Source: Micromonospora_G sp040676775
GTDB lineage: Bacteria; Actinomycetota; Actinomycetes; Mycobacteriales; Micromonosporaceae
DNA: 64,000 nt
Direction of reading: 5' to 3'
Assembly (NCBI RefSeq): GCF_040676775.1
Contig: NZ_JBFAPP010000002.1
Location: forward strand, 1-64,000
Shown: positions 41,819-50,375 of the stretch, piece by piece
Layout of the letters: each line of letters starts with the position of its first letter
Numbering within the stretch: position 1 is the stretch's first letter
Translations under genes and position numbers: made by a program
The notes under the pieces: generated by a model
Seen by the model: the letters and a program-made list of their open reading frames with translations, nothing else
Told to the model about the DNA's origin: nothing
Database searches by the model: none

Positions 41819-42685
41819 ATGCCCGTCGCGGTTGCCACCGACTCCACCGCCTACCTGCCGGATCCCCCCACCGGTCCGGCGGCGGTTGCCGCTGAAACCC
41901 GGCTCACCGTCGTCCCGCTCACGGTCGTCCTCAATGGGGTGCCGGGGCTGGAGGGCATCGAGGTGTCACCGGCCGACGTGTCCCGGGCGATGACCGGGCG
42001 CCGGGCCGCGGTCAGCACCTCCCGGCCGTCACCCGAGCAGTTCGTCGACGCGTACCGCCGGCTGTTCGAGCAGGGCGCGACCGGGATCGTGTCGGTGCAC
42101 CTGTCCGCCGAACTCTCGGGCACGGTCGAGGCGGCGACGCTGGCCGCCGCCGAGTTCGACCACCGGGTCACCGTGATCGACTCCCGGTCCACCGGGATGG
42201 GGCTCGGTTTCCCCGCCCTGGCCGCCGCCCGAGCCGCCGCACACGGCGCCGACCTGGCCGAGGTGGCACAGGCGACCCGGGACGCGATCGACCGTACGTT
42301 CACCTTCTTCTACGTCGACACCCTCGAATTCCTCCGCCGGGGTGGCCGGATCAACGCCGCCGAGGCCCTGTTCGGCACCGCCCTGTCGGTCAAGCCGATC
42401 CTGCACGTCCGTGACGGTCGGATCGCCGTCCGGGACAAGGTGCGCACTGCGAGCCGGGGACTGGCCAGACTGGTCGACCTGGCCGTTGCCGCCGCCGACG
42501 AGTCGGCGGTCGACGTCGCCGTACACCACCTGGCCGCGCCGGAGCGCGCGGAAGCCCTGGCCGAGGCGCTGGCCGTACGCCTCGGCGACCGACTGCACGA
42601 CCGGCACGTCACCGAGGCGGGTGCGGTGGTCGGTGCGCACGCCGGACCGGGGCTTGCCTGCGTGGTGGTCCACCGACGGGCGTGA
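41819..42685 (+). CDS. DegV family fatty-acid-binding protein (FakB-like)
   Basis: 288-residue EDD-fold protein. VAVATDSTAYLP opens the fold. TSRPSPEQF, FEQGATGIVSVHLSAELSGT, VIDSRSTGMGLGF and the FFYVDTLEFLRRGGRINAAEALFGTALSVKPIL segment are DegV signatures. DegV/FakB proteins hold a single fatty acid and, in Firmicutes, present it to the FakA kinase. No FakA homologue lies next to it here. The start is fixed by the leaderless -10 spacing. Confidence 0.94.
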   Translation: MPVAVATDSTAYLPDPPTGPAAVAAETRLTVVPLTVVLNGVPGLEGIEVSPADVSRAMTGRRAAVSTSRPSPEQFVDAYRRLFEQGATGIVSVHLSAELSGTVEAATLAAAEFDHRVTVIDSRSTGMGLGFPALAAARAAAHGADLAEVAQATRDAIDRTFTFFYVDTLEFLRRGGRINAAEALFGTALSVKPILHVRDGRIAVRDKVRTASRGLARLVDLAVAAADESAVDVAVHHLAAPERAEALAEALAVRLGDRLHDRHVTEAGAVVGAHAGPGLACVVVHRRA

Positions 42686-42699
42686 TCTTCCGCCTTTGT

Positions 42700-43374
42700 T
42701 CAGCCCAGGGTGAGCCAGTGGATGCCGAGGTGGTTGATCCGCTCGGTTTCGGCGGGGGTGATCGGGGTGCGTCCGGTGGCTTTGAGTAGGAAGGTCAGCC
42801 GGTCCCAGCCAAGGGCGCTTCTCGCGGTGGTACCGCCCAGCAGGTCCTCGACCAGTTCGGCGGCGGGAGCGGTCAGCCACGGTGGGCGGTCCAGGGCCGC
42901 GGCCAGGTCGAGGCCGTGCACCGCGACCTCCACCACCCGGGTACGCAGGAACTCCGTCAACAGCATCGGATCACCGTGCCGGGTGCGTACGACCCGGTCG
43001 TGCGGCTCGGCCCGGCAGAGCTTGTCCACCTGTTGCCAGGTGGCGGTGAAGTCCCCGAGCAGCACGTCTCCGCTGCCTAGCGTCGCCGCGTGCTCCTGGG
43101 CCAGCCCGATCCGGGTCGTGTTGGTGTCCGGGGCGAACCGCTCGTCCGGCCGGTAGTACGCCGTCGCGTCCACCTCCGCGCGGGGCGGTGGTTCGGCCGC
43201 CAGCATCCCCGGCAGCCAGGCGATCACCACTCTGAGGTGGGCGAGCAGGTCGCGTACGCGCCACGGGGTGCAGGCGGTGGGACGGTCCCAGTCCGACTCG
43301 GACAGCCCGGTGAGTGTTCGGGTGAGCTGCTCGGCCTCGCCCCGGAAGACGTCCAACACCGCTGCCTGCGCCAT
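42700..43374 (-). CDS. MDMPI-type mycothiol-dependent / DinB-like family protein
   Basis: 224-residue helical-bundle protein of the mycothiol-dependent maleylpyruvate isomerase superfamily (DinB-like). Candidate metal ligands are the His in TPWRVRDLLAHL and the Glu/His/Asp set in RVVEVAVHGLDLA, the usual three-part site. Members are mycothiol S-transferases or isomerases; the substrate is unknown. ATG 43374 was chosen because a TACGTT -10 lies 7 nt upstream; a TTG three codons earlier falls between the two. It converges on degV (15 bp apart) and diverges from comEA. Confidence 0.87.
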   Translation of the reverse strand: MAQAAVLDVFRGEAEQLTRTLTGLSESDWDRPTACTPWRVRDLLAHLRVVIAWLPGMLAAEPPPRAEVDATAYYRPDERFAPDTNTTRIGLAQEHAATLGSGDVLLGDFTATWQQVDKLCRAEPHDRVVRTRHGDPMLLTEFLRTRVVEVAVHGLDLAAALDRPPWLTAPAAELVEDLLGGTTARSALGWDRLTFLLKATGRTPITPAETERINHLGIHWLTLG

Positions 43375-43381
43375 GATGATC

Positions 43382-43387
43382 AACGTA
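43382..43387 (-). promoter_or_regulatory. -10 element TACGTT, leaderless start of the MDMPI-like gene
   Basis: TACGTT on the minus strand, 7 nt from the ATG at 43374. Confidence 0.5.
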
Positions 43388-43424
43388 CCAATCGGGCGGT
43401 CAGCCTCCGTCCGTTGGTGTGGTT

Positions 43425-43482
43425 CTCATGATCTTGAAGAGTTCGGCCGGCTGTAGCGAGCCGAACTCTTCGGCATCATGAG
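43425..43482. repeat. Long imperfect palindrome between MDMPI-like gene and comEA
   Basis: 22-bp arms (43425-43446 and 43461-43482) match at 19 of 22 positions around a 14-nt loop. The outer parts ctcatgat and gaagagttcgg are perfect. It lies between two divergent genes, so it is not a simple terminator. Confidence 0.85.
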
Positions 43483-43600
43483 CTATCCCCGTGAGGGATG
43501 AGAGCCCTAGCAGATACGAGCGTGATCAGGGCGTTTTCCACAGGTGGGTGAGTTGTCCACAGGAGACCTTCGGTCGGCGGCGCGACCGGTCCGCCTCGCC

Positions 43601-43606
43601 TACCGT
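43601..43606 (+). promoter_or_regulatory. -10 element TACCGT, leaderless start of comEA
   Basis: TACCGT, then 7 nt, then the GTG at 43614. Confidence 0.5.
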
Positions 43607-43613
43607 CCGACCG

Positions 43614-44387
43614 GTGTCCGATGACGACGAGACCAGAGTGCGGGAGCGGCTGGCCCGGTTGCTGCGCGGCGGGGCGACCCGTCCGGCCGTACCGGTGGGG
43701 GTTGGTGTTCCCCCGCCGGGTGACAACCCGGCGCCGAGTGGGCTGGGTGGGCCGGGTGCGTTCGACCCTGGCCGGCGCGGGGTCAGGGCGCTCGCGGTGG
43801 TGGCCGTGCTGGTGGTGCTCGGCGCCGCCGGTTGGGCCTGGCAGGCCCGCCCGCAGGCCGAGCCGGTCGCCGCCGCCACGCCGGGCGCCGAAGAGCCGAC
43901 ATCCGCCAGCGCCGGGACAGCTCCGGGCCCGAGCGCGAGCGCCGGAGCCGAGGTGGTCGTCGCGGTTGCCGGAAAGGTACGCCGACCCGGCCTGGTCCGG
44001 CTCCCCACCGGAGCCCGGGTCGCCGACGCGCTGACGGCCGCCGGAGGTGCCCTGCCCGGCGTCGACGTCGCGCTGCTCAACCTGGCCCGCAAGGTCACCG
44101 ACGGCGAGCTGATCCTGGTCGGGGTGACCGCCCCGCCCGGAGTCGCCGCCGGACCCGCCGGTCCGGGACAGCCCGCCGACCCGGCGGCCGGCGGCGGCAA
44201 GGTCAACCTGAACACCGCCACCCTCGCCCAACTCGACACGCTGCCCGGCGTCGGGCCGGTGCTCGCCCAGCGCATCCTCGACCATCGTGACCAGCGCGGC
44301 GGCTTCCGCTCGGTGGGCGACCTGCGGCAGGTCAGCGGCATCGGCGACGCCCGGTACGAGCAGCTCAAGGAACTGGTCACGGTATGA
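43614..44387 (+). CDS. comEA: ComEA-family DNA-binding protein
   Basis: 257-residue membrane-anchored DNA receptor of the DNA-uptake apparatus. A cytosolic N-terminus is followed by one TM (about 57-75), a Pro/Ala/Ser linker, an SLBB domain (~111-165, VVVAVAGKVRRPGLVRLPTGARV) and a C-terminal helix-hairpin-helix pair (~195-257, KVNLNTATLAQLDTLPGVGPVLAQRI). GTG 43614 was chosen from the TACCGT -10 spacing; the longer frame reaches back through the promoter. The stop overlaps the ATG of comEC (ATGA). Confidence 0.95.
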   Translation: MSDDDETRVRERLARLLRGGATRPAVPVGVGVPPPGDNPAPSGLGGPGAFDPGRRGVRALAVVAVLVVLGAAGWAWQARPQAEPVAAATPGAEEPTSASAGTAPGPSASAGAEVVVAVAGKVRRPGLVRLPTGARVADALTAAGGALPGVDVALLNLARKVTDGELILVGVTAPPGVAAGPAGPGQPADPAAGGGKVNLNTATLAQLDTLPGVGPVLAQRILDHRDQRGGFRSVGDLRQVSGIGDARYEQLKELVTV

Positions 44388-46789
44388 GCGCGGCAGCGCT
44401 GGTCCAGGCGGGCGAAGCGGTCGAGCCGGACGCCCGTACGGCGCCACCGGACCTGCGGCTCGCCGGGGTGGCGGTGGCGACCTGGCTCTCAGCCCTCGCC
44501 GTGCTCTACCTGTCGGCCCGGTCCGGAGTGCTGATCGCCCTGGTCACCGCCGCATTCGCGCTGGCCCTCGCCGCCCGGCTGACCTGGCTCCAGCACCGCA
44601 GCCCGCTCGCCGGCCGGTACGGCTGGGTCGCGGTCGCCGTACTGATCGGGGTGGTGTGCGGCAGTGCGGCGACGGCAGCCCGGCTCGGCGTACGGGACGC
44701 GGAGCCGTTGGCCGAGTTGTCCCGTACGCGTGCGCCGGTCACCGTCGAACTGGTCGTACGCGACGACCCGCGTGCGGTGGCCGGGGCGGCGGGACGGCCG
44801 GCGATGCTGCTGCTCTCGGCCGAGCTGTCCTGGCTGCGCGGGCCGGACCAGCGGAAGATCGAGATCCCGGCGCGGATTCTGGTGCTGGCCACCGATCCGC
44901 AGTGGCGCGACCTGCTGCCGGGGCAGCGGCTGACCGCCAGCGGTCGGTTGGCACGGGCGCGCGGCGGTGACCTGACGGCGGCCGTACTGTCGGCGAACAG
45001 CGCTCCCGTGCGGATCGGTACGCCTTCGTGGACCCAGCGGGTGGCCGGGACCCTGCGGGCCGGGTTGCAGCGCGCCTGCCTGCCCCTGGCCGACGAGCCA
45101 GGCGGACTGCTGCCGGGGCTGGTGGTCGGCGACACCAGTCGACTGCTGCCGGCCGTCGAGGACGACTTCCTCACCACCGGCATGACGCACTTGAACGCTG
45201 TTTCGGGAGCAAATGTCGCGATCGTCGTTGGATTGGTGCTGCTCTGCGCCCGCTGGGCCCGCGCCGGCCCGTGGCTGACCGCCGTGATCTGCGCGATCGC
45301 GCTGGTCGGCTTCGTGATCCTGGCCCGACCCTCGCCGAGTGTGGTCCGGGCGGCCACCATGGGCGCGATCGGTCTGCTGGCCCTGGCGGTCGGCCGGCCA
45401 CGGGCGGCACTGCCGGCACTCGGTGCCGCGATCACGGTGCTGGTGGTGGCCGATCCGGAGCTGGCCGGTGACGCCGGGTTCGCACTGTCCGTACTGGCCA
45501 CGGGTGGGTTGTTGCTGGTGGCGCCGAAGTGGCGGGACCGGATGCGGGCTCGGGGAGTGCCGGCGGGGCTGGCCGAGGCGCTGGCCATCCCGGCGGCTGC
45601 GCAACTGACCTGCGCCCCGGTGGTGGCGGGACTGTCCGGGACGATCAGCCTGGTGGCCGTACCGGCGAACCTGCTTGCGGTGCCGGCGATCGCGCCGGCC
45701 ACCGTACTCGGCGTGGCCGCCGCCACGGTGTCACCCGTCTGGCCGGCGGGCGCCGAGTTCGCGGCCTGGCTCGGGAGCTGGCCGGCGTGGTGGCTGGTGC
45801 TGGTCGCGCGTTACGGGGCTCGGGTGCCGGCCGGAACACTGCCCTGGCTGGATGGCGTCGCCGGTGGGCTGCTGCTCGGCGCGCTCACCGTGGCGCTGCT
45901 GGTCGCCGCCCGGCATCCGCTGGTCCGCCGGCTGGTCGCGGTGGTCGCGGTCGCGGTGGTGATCGGCGCGTTACCGGTACGCCTGGTCGCCTCGGGTTGG
46001 CCGCCGGACGGCTGGGTGTTCGCGCTCTGCGCGGTCGGTCAGGGTGACACCGCCGTGCTGCCGATCGGGCCGGGCCGGGCCGTCGTGGTCGACGCCGGAC
46101 CTGACCCGGCGGCGGCCGACCGGTGCCTGCGTCGGCTCGGCGTACGGTCGGTGCCGTTGCTGGTGATCAGCCACTTCCACGCCGACCACGTCGGTGGGCT
46201 GGCCGGGGTGCTGCGCGGGCGCCGGGTCGGTGCGGTGGTGACTCCGCAGTGGCCGGAGCCGACCACCGGCCGTTCCGCCGTCGAACGGGCCGGTGCGGCG
46301 GCCGGCATCCCGGTCAGCGGCATCGGTCCGGGCTGGCGGTACGTCGCCGGCCAGGTGGAACTGACCCTGCTCGGTCCGCCGTACCCGATGCGGGGCACCA
46401 GATCGGACCCGAACAACAACTCGCTGGTGCTTCGGGCGCGGGTCGGCGGCGTACGGGTGCTGCTCGCCGGGGACGCCGAGGAGGAGGAACAGCGGGCGTT
46501 GCTCGACGGCCTGCCCGGCACCGAACTGCGGGCGGAACTGTTGAAGGTGGCCCATCACGGATCGGCCTATCAGGAGGTCGGCTTCCTCGACGCGGTGGCG
46601 CCGGCGGTGGCACTGGTCCCGGTCGGGGTGGACAACGACTACGGCCACCCGAACCCGGCCGTGCTGTCGAGACTGGCCCGCAACGGCGCCCGGGTGCTGC
46701 GTACGGACACCGACGGGGACCTGGCCGTGGTCCGGCGCGATGGCGCGCTGGCGGTGGTCGTACGAGGACTCGGCGCAGGTGAGCGATGA
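44384..46789 (+). CDS. comEC: ComEC/Rec2 family DNA-uptake channel protein
   Basis: 801-residue polytopic membrane protein thought to form the channel that passes single-stranded DNA inward. It has an N-terminal DUF4131-like membrane/OB region (~25-200), the Competence domain with ~8 helices (GMTHLNAVSGANVAIVVGLVLL at its start) and a C-terminal metallo-beta-lactamase-fold domain with SHFHADHVGGL (~594-604), LLAGDAEEEE and KVAHHGS. The last three are metal-site motifs proposed to degrade the non-transforming strand. It is coupled to comEA by a 4-bp overlap. Whether this organism is naturally competent is unknown. Confidence 0.95.
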   Translation: MSAAALVQAGEAVEPDARTAPPDLRLAGVAVATWLSALAVLYLSARSGVLIALVTAAFALALAARLTWLQHRSPLAGRYGWVAVAVLIGVVCGSAATAARLGVRDAEPLAELSRTRAPVTVELVVRDDPRAVAGAAGRPAMLLLSAELSWLRGPDQRKIEIPARILVLATDPQWRDLLPGQRLTASGRLARARGGDLTAAVLSANSAPVRIGTPSWTQRVAGTLRAGLQRACLPLADEPGGLLPGLVVGDTSRLLPAVEDDFLTTGMTHLNAVSGANVAIVVGLVLLCARWARAGPWLTAVICAIALVGFVILARPSPSVVRAATMGAIGLLALAVGRPRAALPALGAAITVLVVADPELAGDAGFALSVLATGGLLLVAPKWRDRMRARGVPAGLAEALAIPAAAQLTCAPVVAGLSGTISLVAVPANLLAVPAIAPATVLGVAAATVSPVWPAGAEFAAWLGSWPAWWLVLVARYGARVPAGTLPWLDGVAGGLLLGALTVALLVAARHPLVRRLVAVVAVAVVIGALPVRLVASGWPPDGWVFALCAVGQGDTAVLPIGPGRAVVVDAGPDPAAADRCLRRLGVRSVPLLVISHFHADHVGGLAGVLRGRRVGAVVTPQWPEPTTGRSAVERAGAAAGIPVSGIGPGWRYVAGQVELTLLGPPYPMRGTRSDPNNNSLVLRARVGGVRVLLAGDAEEEEQRALLDGLPGTELRAELLKVAHHGSAYQEVGFLDAVAPAVALVPVGVDNDYGHPNPAVLSRLARNGARVLRTDTDGDLAVVRRDGALAVVVRGLGAGER

Positions 46790-46929
46790 CCGGGCCGGCT
46801 GACCCAGCAGTCAAAGCGCGTTATGCCAGAATTAAGATAAATGCCTGGATTTGCGCTAAGTGCGGGCTCGGCTACGGGTACTGGGGTGACCAGGCCCGAC
46901 GCGCGCACCTGCCGTGCGACGATGCTCAG
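46790..46929 (+). other. AT-rich stretch with atypical codons between comEC and holA
   Basis: The frame of holA stays open back to an ATG (46786) that overlaps the comEC stop. This 48-codon stretch uses AAA, AGA, ATA, AAT, ATT and TAT and is much less GC-rich than its surroundings (46811-46860). It encodes a WICAKCGLGYGYWGDQARR-like peptide. It could be an untranslated promoter region (GACGAT at 46918-46923 is 6 nt before GTG 46930) or a real N-terminal extension. Confidence 0.5.
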
Positions 46930-47904
46930 GTGACCCCTGTTAGCCTCGCCCCGATCCTGCTCGTCCTCGGAGACGAGGAGCTGCTCGTCACCCGGGCGCT
47001 CGCCGGGGCAGCCGCATCGGCCCGGGAGATCGACTCCGGCGCCGACGTACGTGACTACGAGGCCGGATCGGTCAACCCCGGCGAGGTCGCCGAGATGCTC
47101 AGCCCCTCCCTGTTCGGCGGTCGCCGGGTACTGCTGCTGCGCAACGGCCAGGACGCCCGCAAGGACCTGGTCACCGTGCTGCTCGCGTACGCGAAGAACC
47201 CGGACCCGGACGTCCACCTGGTGGTGGCCCATGCCGGTGGCGCCAAGGGCAAGGCCTTCGCCGACGGGCTGCGGTCAGCCGGCGCCACCGTGATCCCGGC
47301 GGCCAAGCTCAAGGGTGAACGGGAACGGATCGCCTTCGTCCGGGACGAGTTCCGGCGCGGCGGCGCCAAGGCCAGCGACGACGCCGCCTCGGCCCTGGTC
47401 GCCTCGGTCGGCAACGACCTGCGGGAACTCGCCTCCGCCTGCGCGCAGCTCATCGCCGACACCGACGGGCGGATCGGTGCCGACACCGTTGCCCGCTACT
47501 ACAAGGGACGGGCCGAGGTGAGCGGCTTCACCGTCGCCGACGCGGCCATGGTCGGTGACCTGCCCGCCGCGCTGGAGGCGCTGCGCTGGGCGCTGCACGT
47601 CGGCGTCGACCCGGTGCCGATCGCCGACGCCCTCGCCGACGGCGTACGGACCGTGGCGCGGGTGAGTTCCGCCGGGCGCGGCAGCGCGTACCAACTGGCC
47701 AGCAGCCTCGGCATGCCGGCGTGGAAAATCGAACGGGCGCAGCGACAGGGTCGTGGCTGGACCCCGGAAGGGCTGGTTGACGCGATGCAGGCCGCCGCCG
47801 AGTGCAACGCCGCGGTCAAGGGCGGTGCCGACGACCGGGGGTACGCGCTGGAGCGGGCGGTCTTCGCGGTCGCCGCCGCCCGAACGGGAAGTGGTACGCG
47901 GTGA
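46930..47904 (+). CDS. holA: DNA polymerase III, delta subunit
   Basis: Clamp-loader delta subunit that opens the beta sliding clamp. GTG 46930 gives 324 residues, the normal size, and opens with the family's LAPILLVLGDEELLVTRAL. The core FGGRRVLLLRNGQDARKD, NDLRELASACAQLIAD and the C-terminal helical domain follow. ATG 46786, which overlaps the comEC stop, would add 48 residues of foreign composition; I prefer 46930. comEA-comEC-holA-rpsT is conserved in actinobacteria. The stop overlaps the GTG of the next gene. Confidence 0.93.
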   Translation: MTPVSLAPILLVLGDEELLVTRALAGAAASAREIDSGADVRDYEAGSVNPGEVAEMLSPSLFGGRRVLLLRNGQDARKDLVTVLLAYAKNPDPDVHLVVAHAGGAKGKAFADGLRSAGATVIPAAKLKGERERIAFVRDEFRRGGAKASDDAASALVASVGNDLRELASACAQLIADTDGRIGADTVARYYKGRAEVSGFTVADAAMVGDLPAALEALRWALHVGVDPVPIADALADGVRTVARVSSAGRGSAYQLASSLGMPAWKIERAQRQGRGWTPEGLVDAMQAAAECNAAVKGGADDRGYALERAVFAVAAARTGSGTR

Positions 47905-48827
47905 GCGGACCACCCCATCTCCGGCTGCCCGGACCGCTGCGCACCGGTCGGCGCCGCCGTGCCGCCGAGGACGCCAGCTACCCCGACCTGTCGCAGGCAC
48001 TGGAGGATTACGGCCCGATGGTGGCCGCGGATATCGCCGTGAGCTATCCCGGCCTGGTCGCGGAGGTCTGCGCCGACCTCGACGGGGCGTCGCGCACCGA
48101 GCACCCGACCGTACGGGTCTACCCGCGGTTGCACGAACCGGTGCACGAACCGCCACCCGTCGACGACGAACGGGTCCGCCCGCTGTACGCCCGCGTCCTT
48201 CGGCTGCGTCACGTCGACCCAGGTGGCCTGCTCTGTTTCTTCTTCTTCGAGGGCACGGTGGCCCTCGGTCTGCTGCTCGCGCTCGCCGAACTCGTCAACT
48301 GGTGGGGAGTGCTGGTCCTACCGGTGACGGTCGCCGTCATGGTCAAGCTGAACGACCTGGTCGCCGCCGCGGTGGTCCGCTCCGCGGCCCGGGTTCCCGA
48401 CCTGGAGCAGGAGCGGTTCCGGCGCGAGATGCTGCCGGTCGTCGGCCGGGCCCGGGTGCCCGACTCGTGCAGGATCAGCACGTACGAGCCGGTCGGTGCG
48501 GCTGACGCGTACGGCACCCTCAACCCGGCCACGTTCGGCAACCCGGCCACGTTCGGCATCGCGGACGAGTCCACCGAGCCGGAATCGGAGGAGGCCCTGC
48601 CCGCCGCCGCGAGGCTGGTGCTGGGACGGGCCGCCGCCAGCCGGATCCGGGCCAACTCCGGCCACGCCGGCACCCGCCGTACGCCGATCGGACGCCCCAC
48701 CAACACGCACCCGGCGGCGGGGGAGCGGACCGAGCAGTGGCCCGGCCAGCAGACCGGACGATGGCCCGACCCGGTGGATCCCGCACAGCAGCGGGCCCGT
48801 CAGTCCGGCGCCCCGCACTACGAGTAA
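47901..48827 (+). CDS. Hypothetical membrane protein coupled to holA
   Basis: 308 residues; no family recognised. The N-terminal ~110 residues are soluble (YPDLSQALEDYGPMVAADIAVSYPG). A hydrophobic stretch (about 113-155, starting LLCFFFFEGTVALGLLLAL) makes two helices. The rest is charged and disordered, with an NPATFGNPATFG repeat and a Gln/Pro/Arg tail. GTG 47901 overlaps the holA stop codon (GTGA), so translation is coupled; the frame upstream lies in holA. Confidence 0.72.
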   Translation: MSGPPHLRLPGPLRTGRRRRAAEDASYPDLSQALEDYGPMVAADIAVSYPGLVAEVCADLDGASRTEHPTVRVYPRLHEPVHEPPPVDDERVRPLYARVLRLRHVDPGGLLCFFFFEGTVALGLLLALAELVNWWGVLVLPVTVAVMVKLNDLVAAAVVRSAARVPDLEQERFRREMLPVVGRARVPDSCRISTYEPVGAADAYGTLNPATFGNPATFGIADESTEPESEEALPAAARLVLGRAAASRIRANSGHAGTRRTPIGRPTNTHPAAGERTEQWPGQQTGRWPDPVDPAQQRARQSGAPHYE

Positions 48828-48856
48828 CGGGTGACCGCCGCGCAGGCGCGATCAGT

Positions 48857-48898
48857 GCAGACGACACAGCTACGCCCGCAGACGACACAGCTACGCCC
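48857..48898. repeat. 21-bp perfect tandem duplication before the rpsT terminator
   Basis: Two identical 21-bp units (48857-48877 and 48878-48898) containing acgacacagctacgccc. The second copy supplies part of the left arm of the terminator hairpin at 48892-48922. Confidence 0.92.
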
Positions 48899-48922
48899 CG
48901 AGCCTTCGCGGCTCGGGGCGTA
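48892..48922. terminator. Bidirectional terminator between the gene at 47901 and rpsT
   Basis: tacgccccgagcc (48892-48904) and its perfect complement (48910-48922) enclose ttcgc, a compact 13-bp stem between convergent genes. Confidence 0.85.
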
Positions 48923-48945
48923 AGTGGTGAAGTCTGTCGAGTCCG

Positions 48946-49218
48946 TCAGGCAGCGACGGAGAGCGACTCCAGGCGCTTGGCGATTGCCGACTTGCGGTTC
49001 GCCGCCTGGTTCTGGTGGATGACGCCCTTGCTGACAGCCTTGTCAAGCTTGCGCGAGGCGTCACGCATCAACGCGGTGGCCTGCTCGGCGTCACCGGCGA
49101 CGGTCGCCTCGTTGAACTTGCGGATGGCGGTCTTCAGCGACGACTTGACCGACTTGTTACGCAGCCGGCGCTTCTCGTTCTGCCGGTTGCGCTTGATCTG
49201 GGACTTAATGTTCGCCAC
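48946..49218 (-). CDS. rpsT: Ribosomal protein bS20
   Basis: 90-residue 16S rRNA-binding protein. ANIKSQIKRNRQNEKRRLRNKSVKSSLKTAIRKF and KAVSKGVIHQNQAANRKSAIAKRL are diagnostic. GTG 49218 (V/MANIKSQ) is the family start; the longer frame from 49263 adds residues never seen in S20. GAGG lies 7-10 nt upstream. It is encoded opposite to holA and lepA and ends in a hairpin. Confidence 0.97.
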   Translation of the reverse strand: MANIKSQIKRNRQNEKRRLRNKSVKSSLKTAIRKFNEATVAGDAEQATALMRDASRKLDKAVSKGVIHQNQAANRKSAIAKRLESLSVAA

Positions 49219-49364
49219 GCGACAGCCTCGTCTTGATAGCTCGGGTTGGTCAGCTTGATGCACGGGCGACGATCGGCGTAAGCCCTCAGGGGCACCAACA
49301 CACAGTTACATCGCCACACGCGAAAAGCCAGGTTACCAGGTCGGCCCGGTGGGGCCAAAACCGG

Positions 49365-50348
49365 TCACCGCCAGCCGCGCCGGGTGGCCAGCCAGCTCAG
49401 CGCGGTCTCGCCGCTCCACCGCTGGTGCGCCCGCAGGTGCGGGGACTCGCCGGAGGGTTCCGTCGTCGCCCGGACCAGCCAGTATCCGGCGAGCGCGGCG
49501 AGCGTGGCGTCCAGCCCGTCGACCGGCACGTCGCGGGTCGCGGGATGCGTGGCGAAGGCCCGGTCGGCGTCCAGCCCGCTGGCGTACACGGTGACCAGCA
49601 GGCCGGCCAGGTCGAACCAGGCGGGGCCGAAACAGAGCCAGTTCCAGTCGCAGAGCCACGCGGCCCCACTCCGGTCGACGAGTACGTTGTCCAGCCGCAG
49701 GTCGCCGTGGATCACGCTGGTGCTGTACGCGTAACCGGGCAGCAGGCCCTCCAGTGCGGCCAGCTCCGGCAGCCGGTCACGCAGGCTCGCCGGCACCCCG
49801 GCCGGCACCGGCTCGTGCCCGTCGACGATCTCGCGCCACCAGGAGAGGTCGGCCCGGAGCAGGTCGGCGAGCTGCGGCAGGCCCAGCGCGACAAGTTCGG
49901 CCGGGGGTTCACGCAGCGCCTCGGCCACCCGCGCGTACGCGTGCAGCGTGGCGGTCAGGTCCGCCGGGTGCCACGGCAGGGCGGGCATCCTTCCGTCGAC
50001 GGCGTCCAGGCAGATCACGAAGTACCCGGCGGCGATGAGGGTCCACCGGGGGCGGGCGACCGGCAGGTCGGGCGGCAGGGCGGCGATGATCGCGGTCTCC
50101 CGGGCGTACCAGTCGCTCAGGTGGCGCTGGTCGGCCAGCGAGGCGGCCTTGACGAAGACCCTGTCCCCGGCGGTGGTGTCGAGCACCCCGGCGAAGCCGT
50201 TGGTGAAGCCGCCACCGGCGGTGGTCGCCCAACTGACCCTGGCCCCGAGCCGGGCACCGATCGCGGCGCGCAACTCCGCCGGCAGGTCGGCCCAGTCCGG
50301 CCGTACGGCGGTCGCACCGTACGGCACCAGCGGTAACGAACTCGCCAT
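49365..50348 (-). CDS. Aminoglycoside phosphotransferase (APH)-family kinase-like protein
   Basis: 327-residue protein-kinase-fold small-molecule kinase. The catalytic loop is VIHGDLRLDNVLVD (HGDxxxxN) and the metal motif is LCDWNWLCFGPAWFDLA (the usual D-W pair). GGGFTNGFAGVL near the N-terminus is the Gly-rich loop and VFVKAAS holds the ATP-binding lysine. The substrate is unknown; in actinobacteria most such genes are not antibiotic resistance. ATG 50348 was preferred over ATG 50357 because CAGGAT lies 7 nt upstream of it. Confidence 0.88.
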   Translation of the reverse strand: MASSLPLVPYGATAVRPDWADLPAELRAAIGARLGARVSWATTAGGGFTNGFAGVLDTTAGDRVFVKAASLADQRHLSDWYARETAIIAALPPDLPVARPRWTLIAAGYFVICLDAVDGRMPALPWHPADLTATLHAYARVAEALREPPAELVALGLPQLADLLRADLSWWREIVDGHEPVPAGVPASLRDRLPELAALEGLLPGYAYSTSVIHGDLRLDNVLVDRSGAAWLCDWNWLCFGPAWFDLAGLLVTVYASGLDADRAFATHPATRDVPVDGLDATLAALAGYWLVRATTEPSGESPHLRAHQRWSGETALSWLATRRGWR

Positions 50349-50355
50349 GCCCACC

Positions 50356-50361
50356 ATCCTG
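50356..50361 (-). promoter_or_regulatory. -10-like CAGGAT, leaderless start of the APH-like gene
   Basis: CAGGAT on the minus strand, 7 nt before the ATG at 50348. Confidence 0.4.
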
Positions 50362-50375
50362 CCTCAGCCAGCGCC

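Noticed and set aside
46841..46933. 30-codon open frame inside the comEC-holA gap
   Set aside because: No ribosome-binding site, rare codons and no conservation evidence; it overlaps the holA start in another frame.
49365..50348. Antibiotic resistance by aminoglycoside phosphorylation
   Set aside because: Only family-level similarity (HGDxxxxN and CDWNW) is visible; most chromosomal members have unknown substrates.
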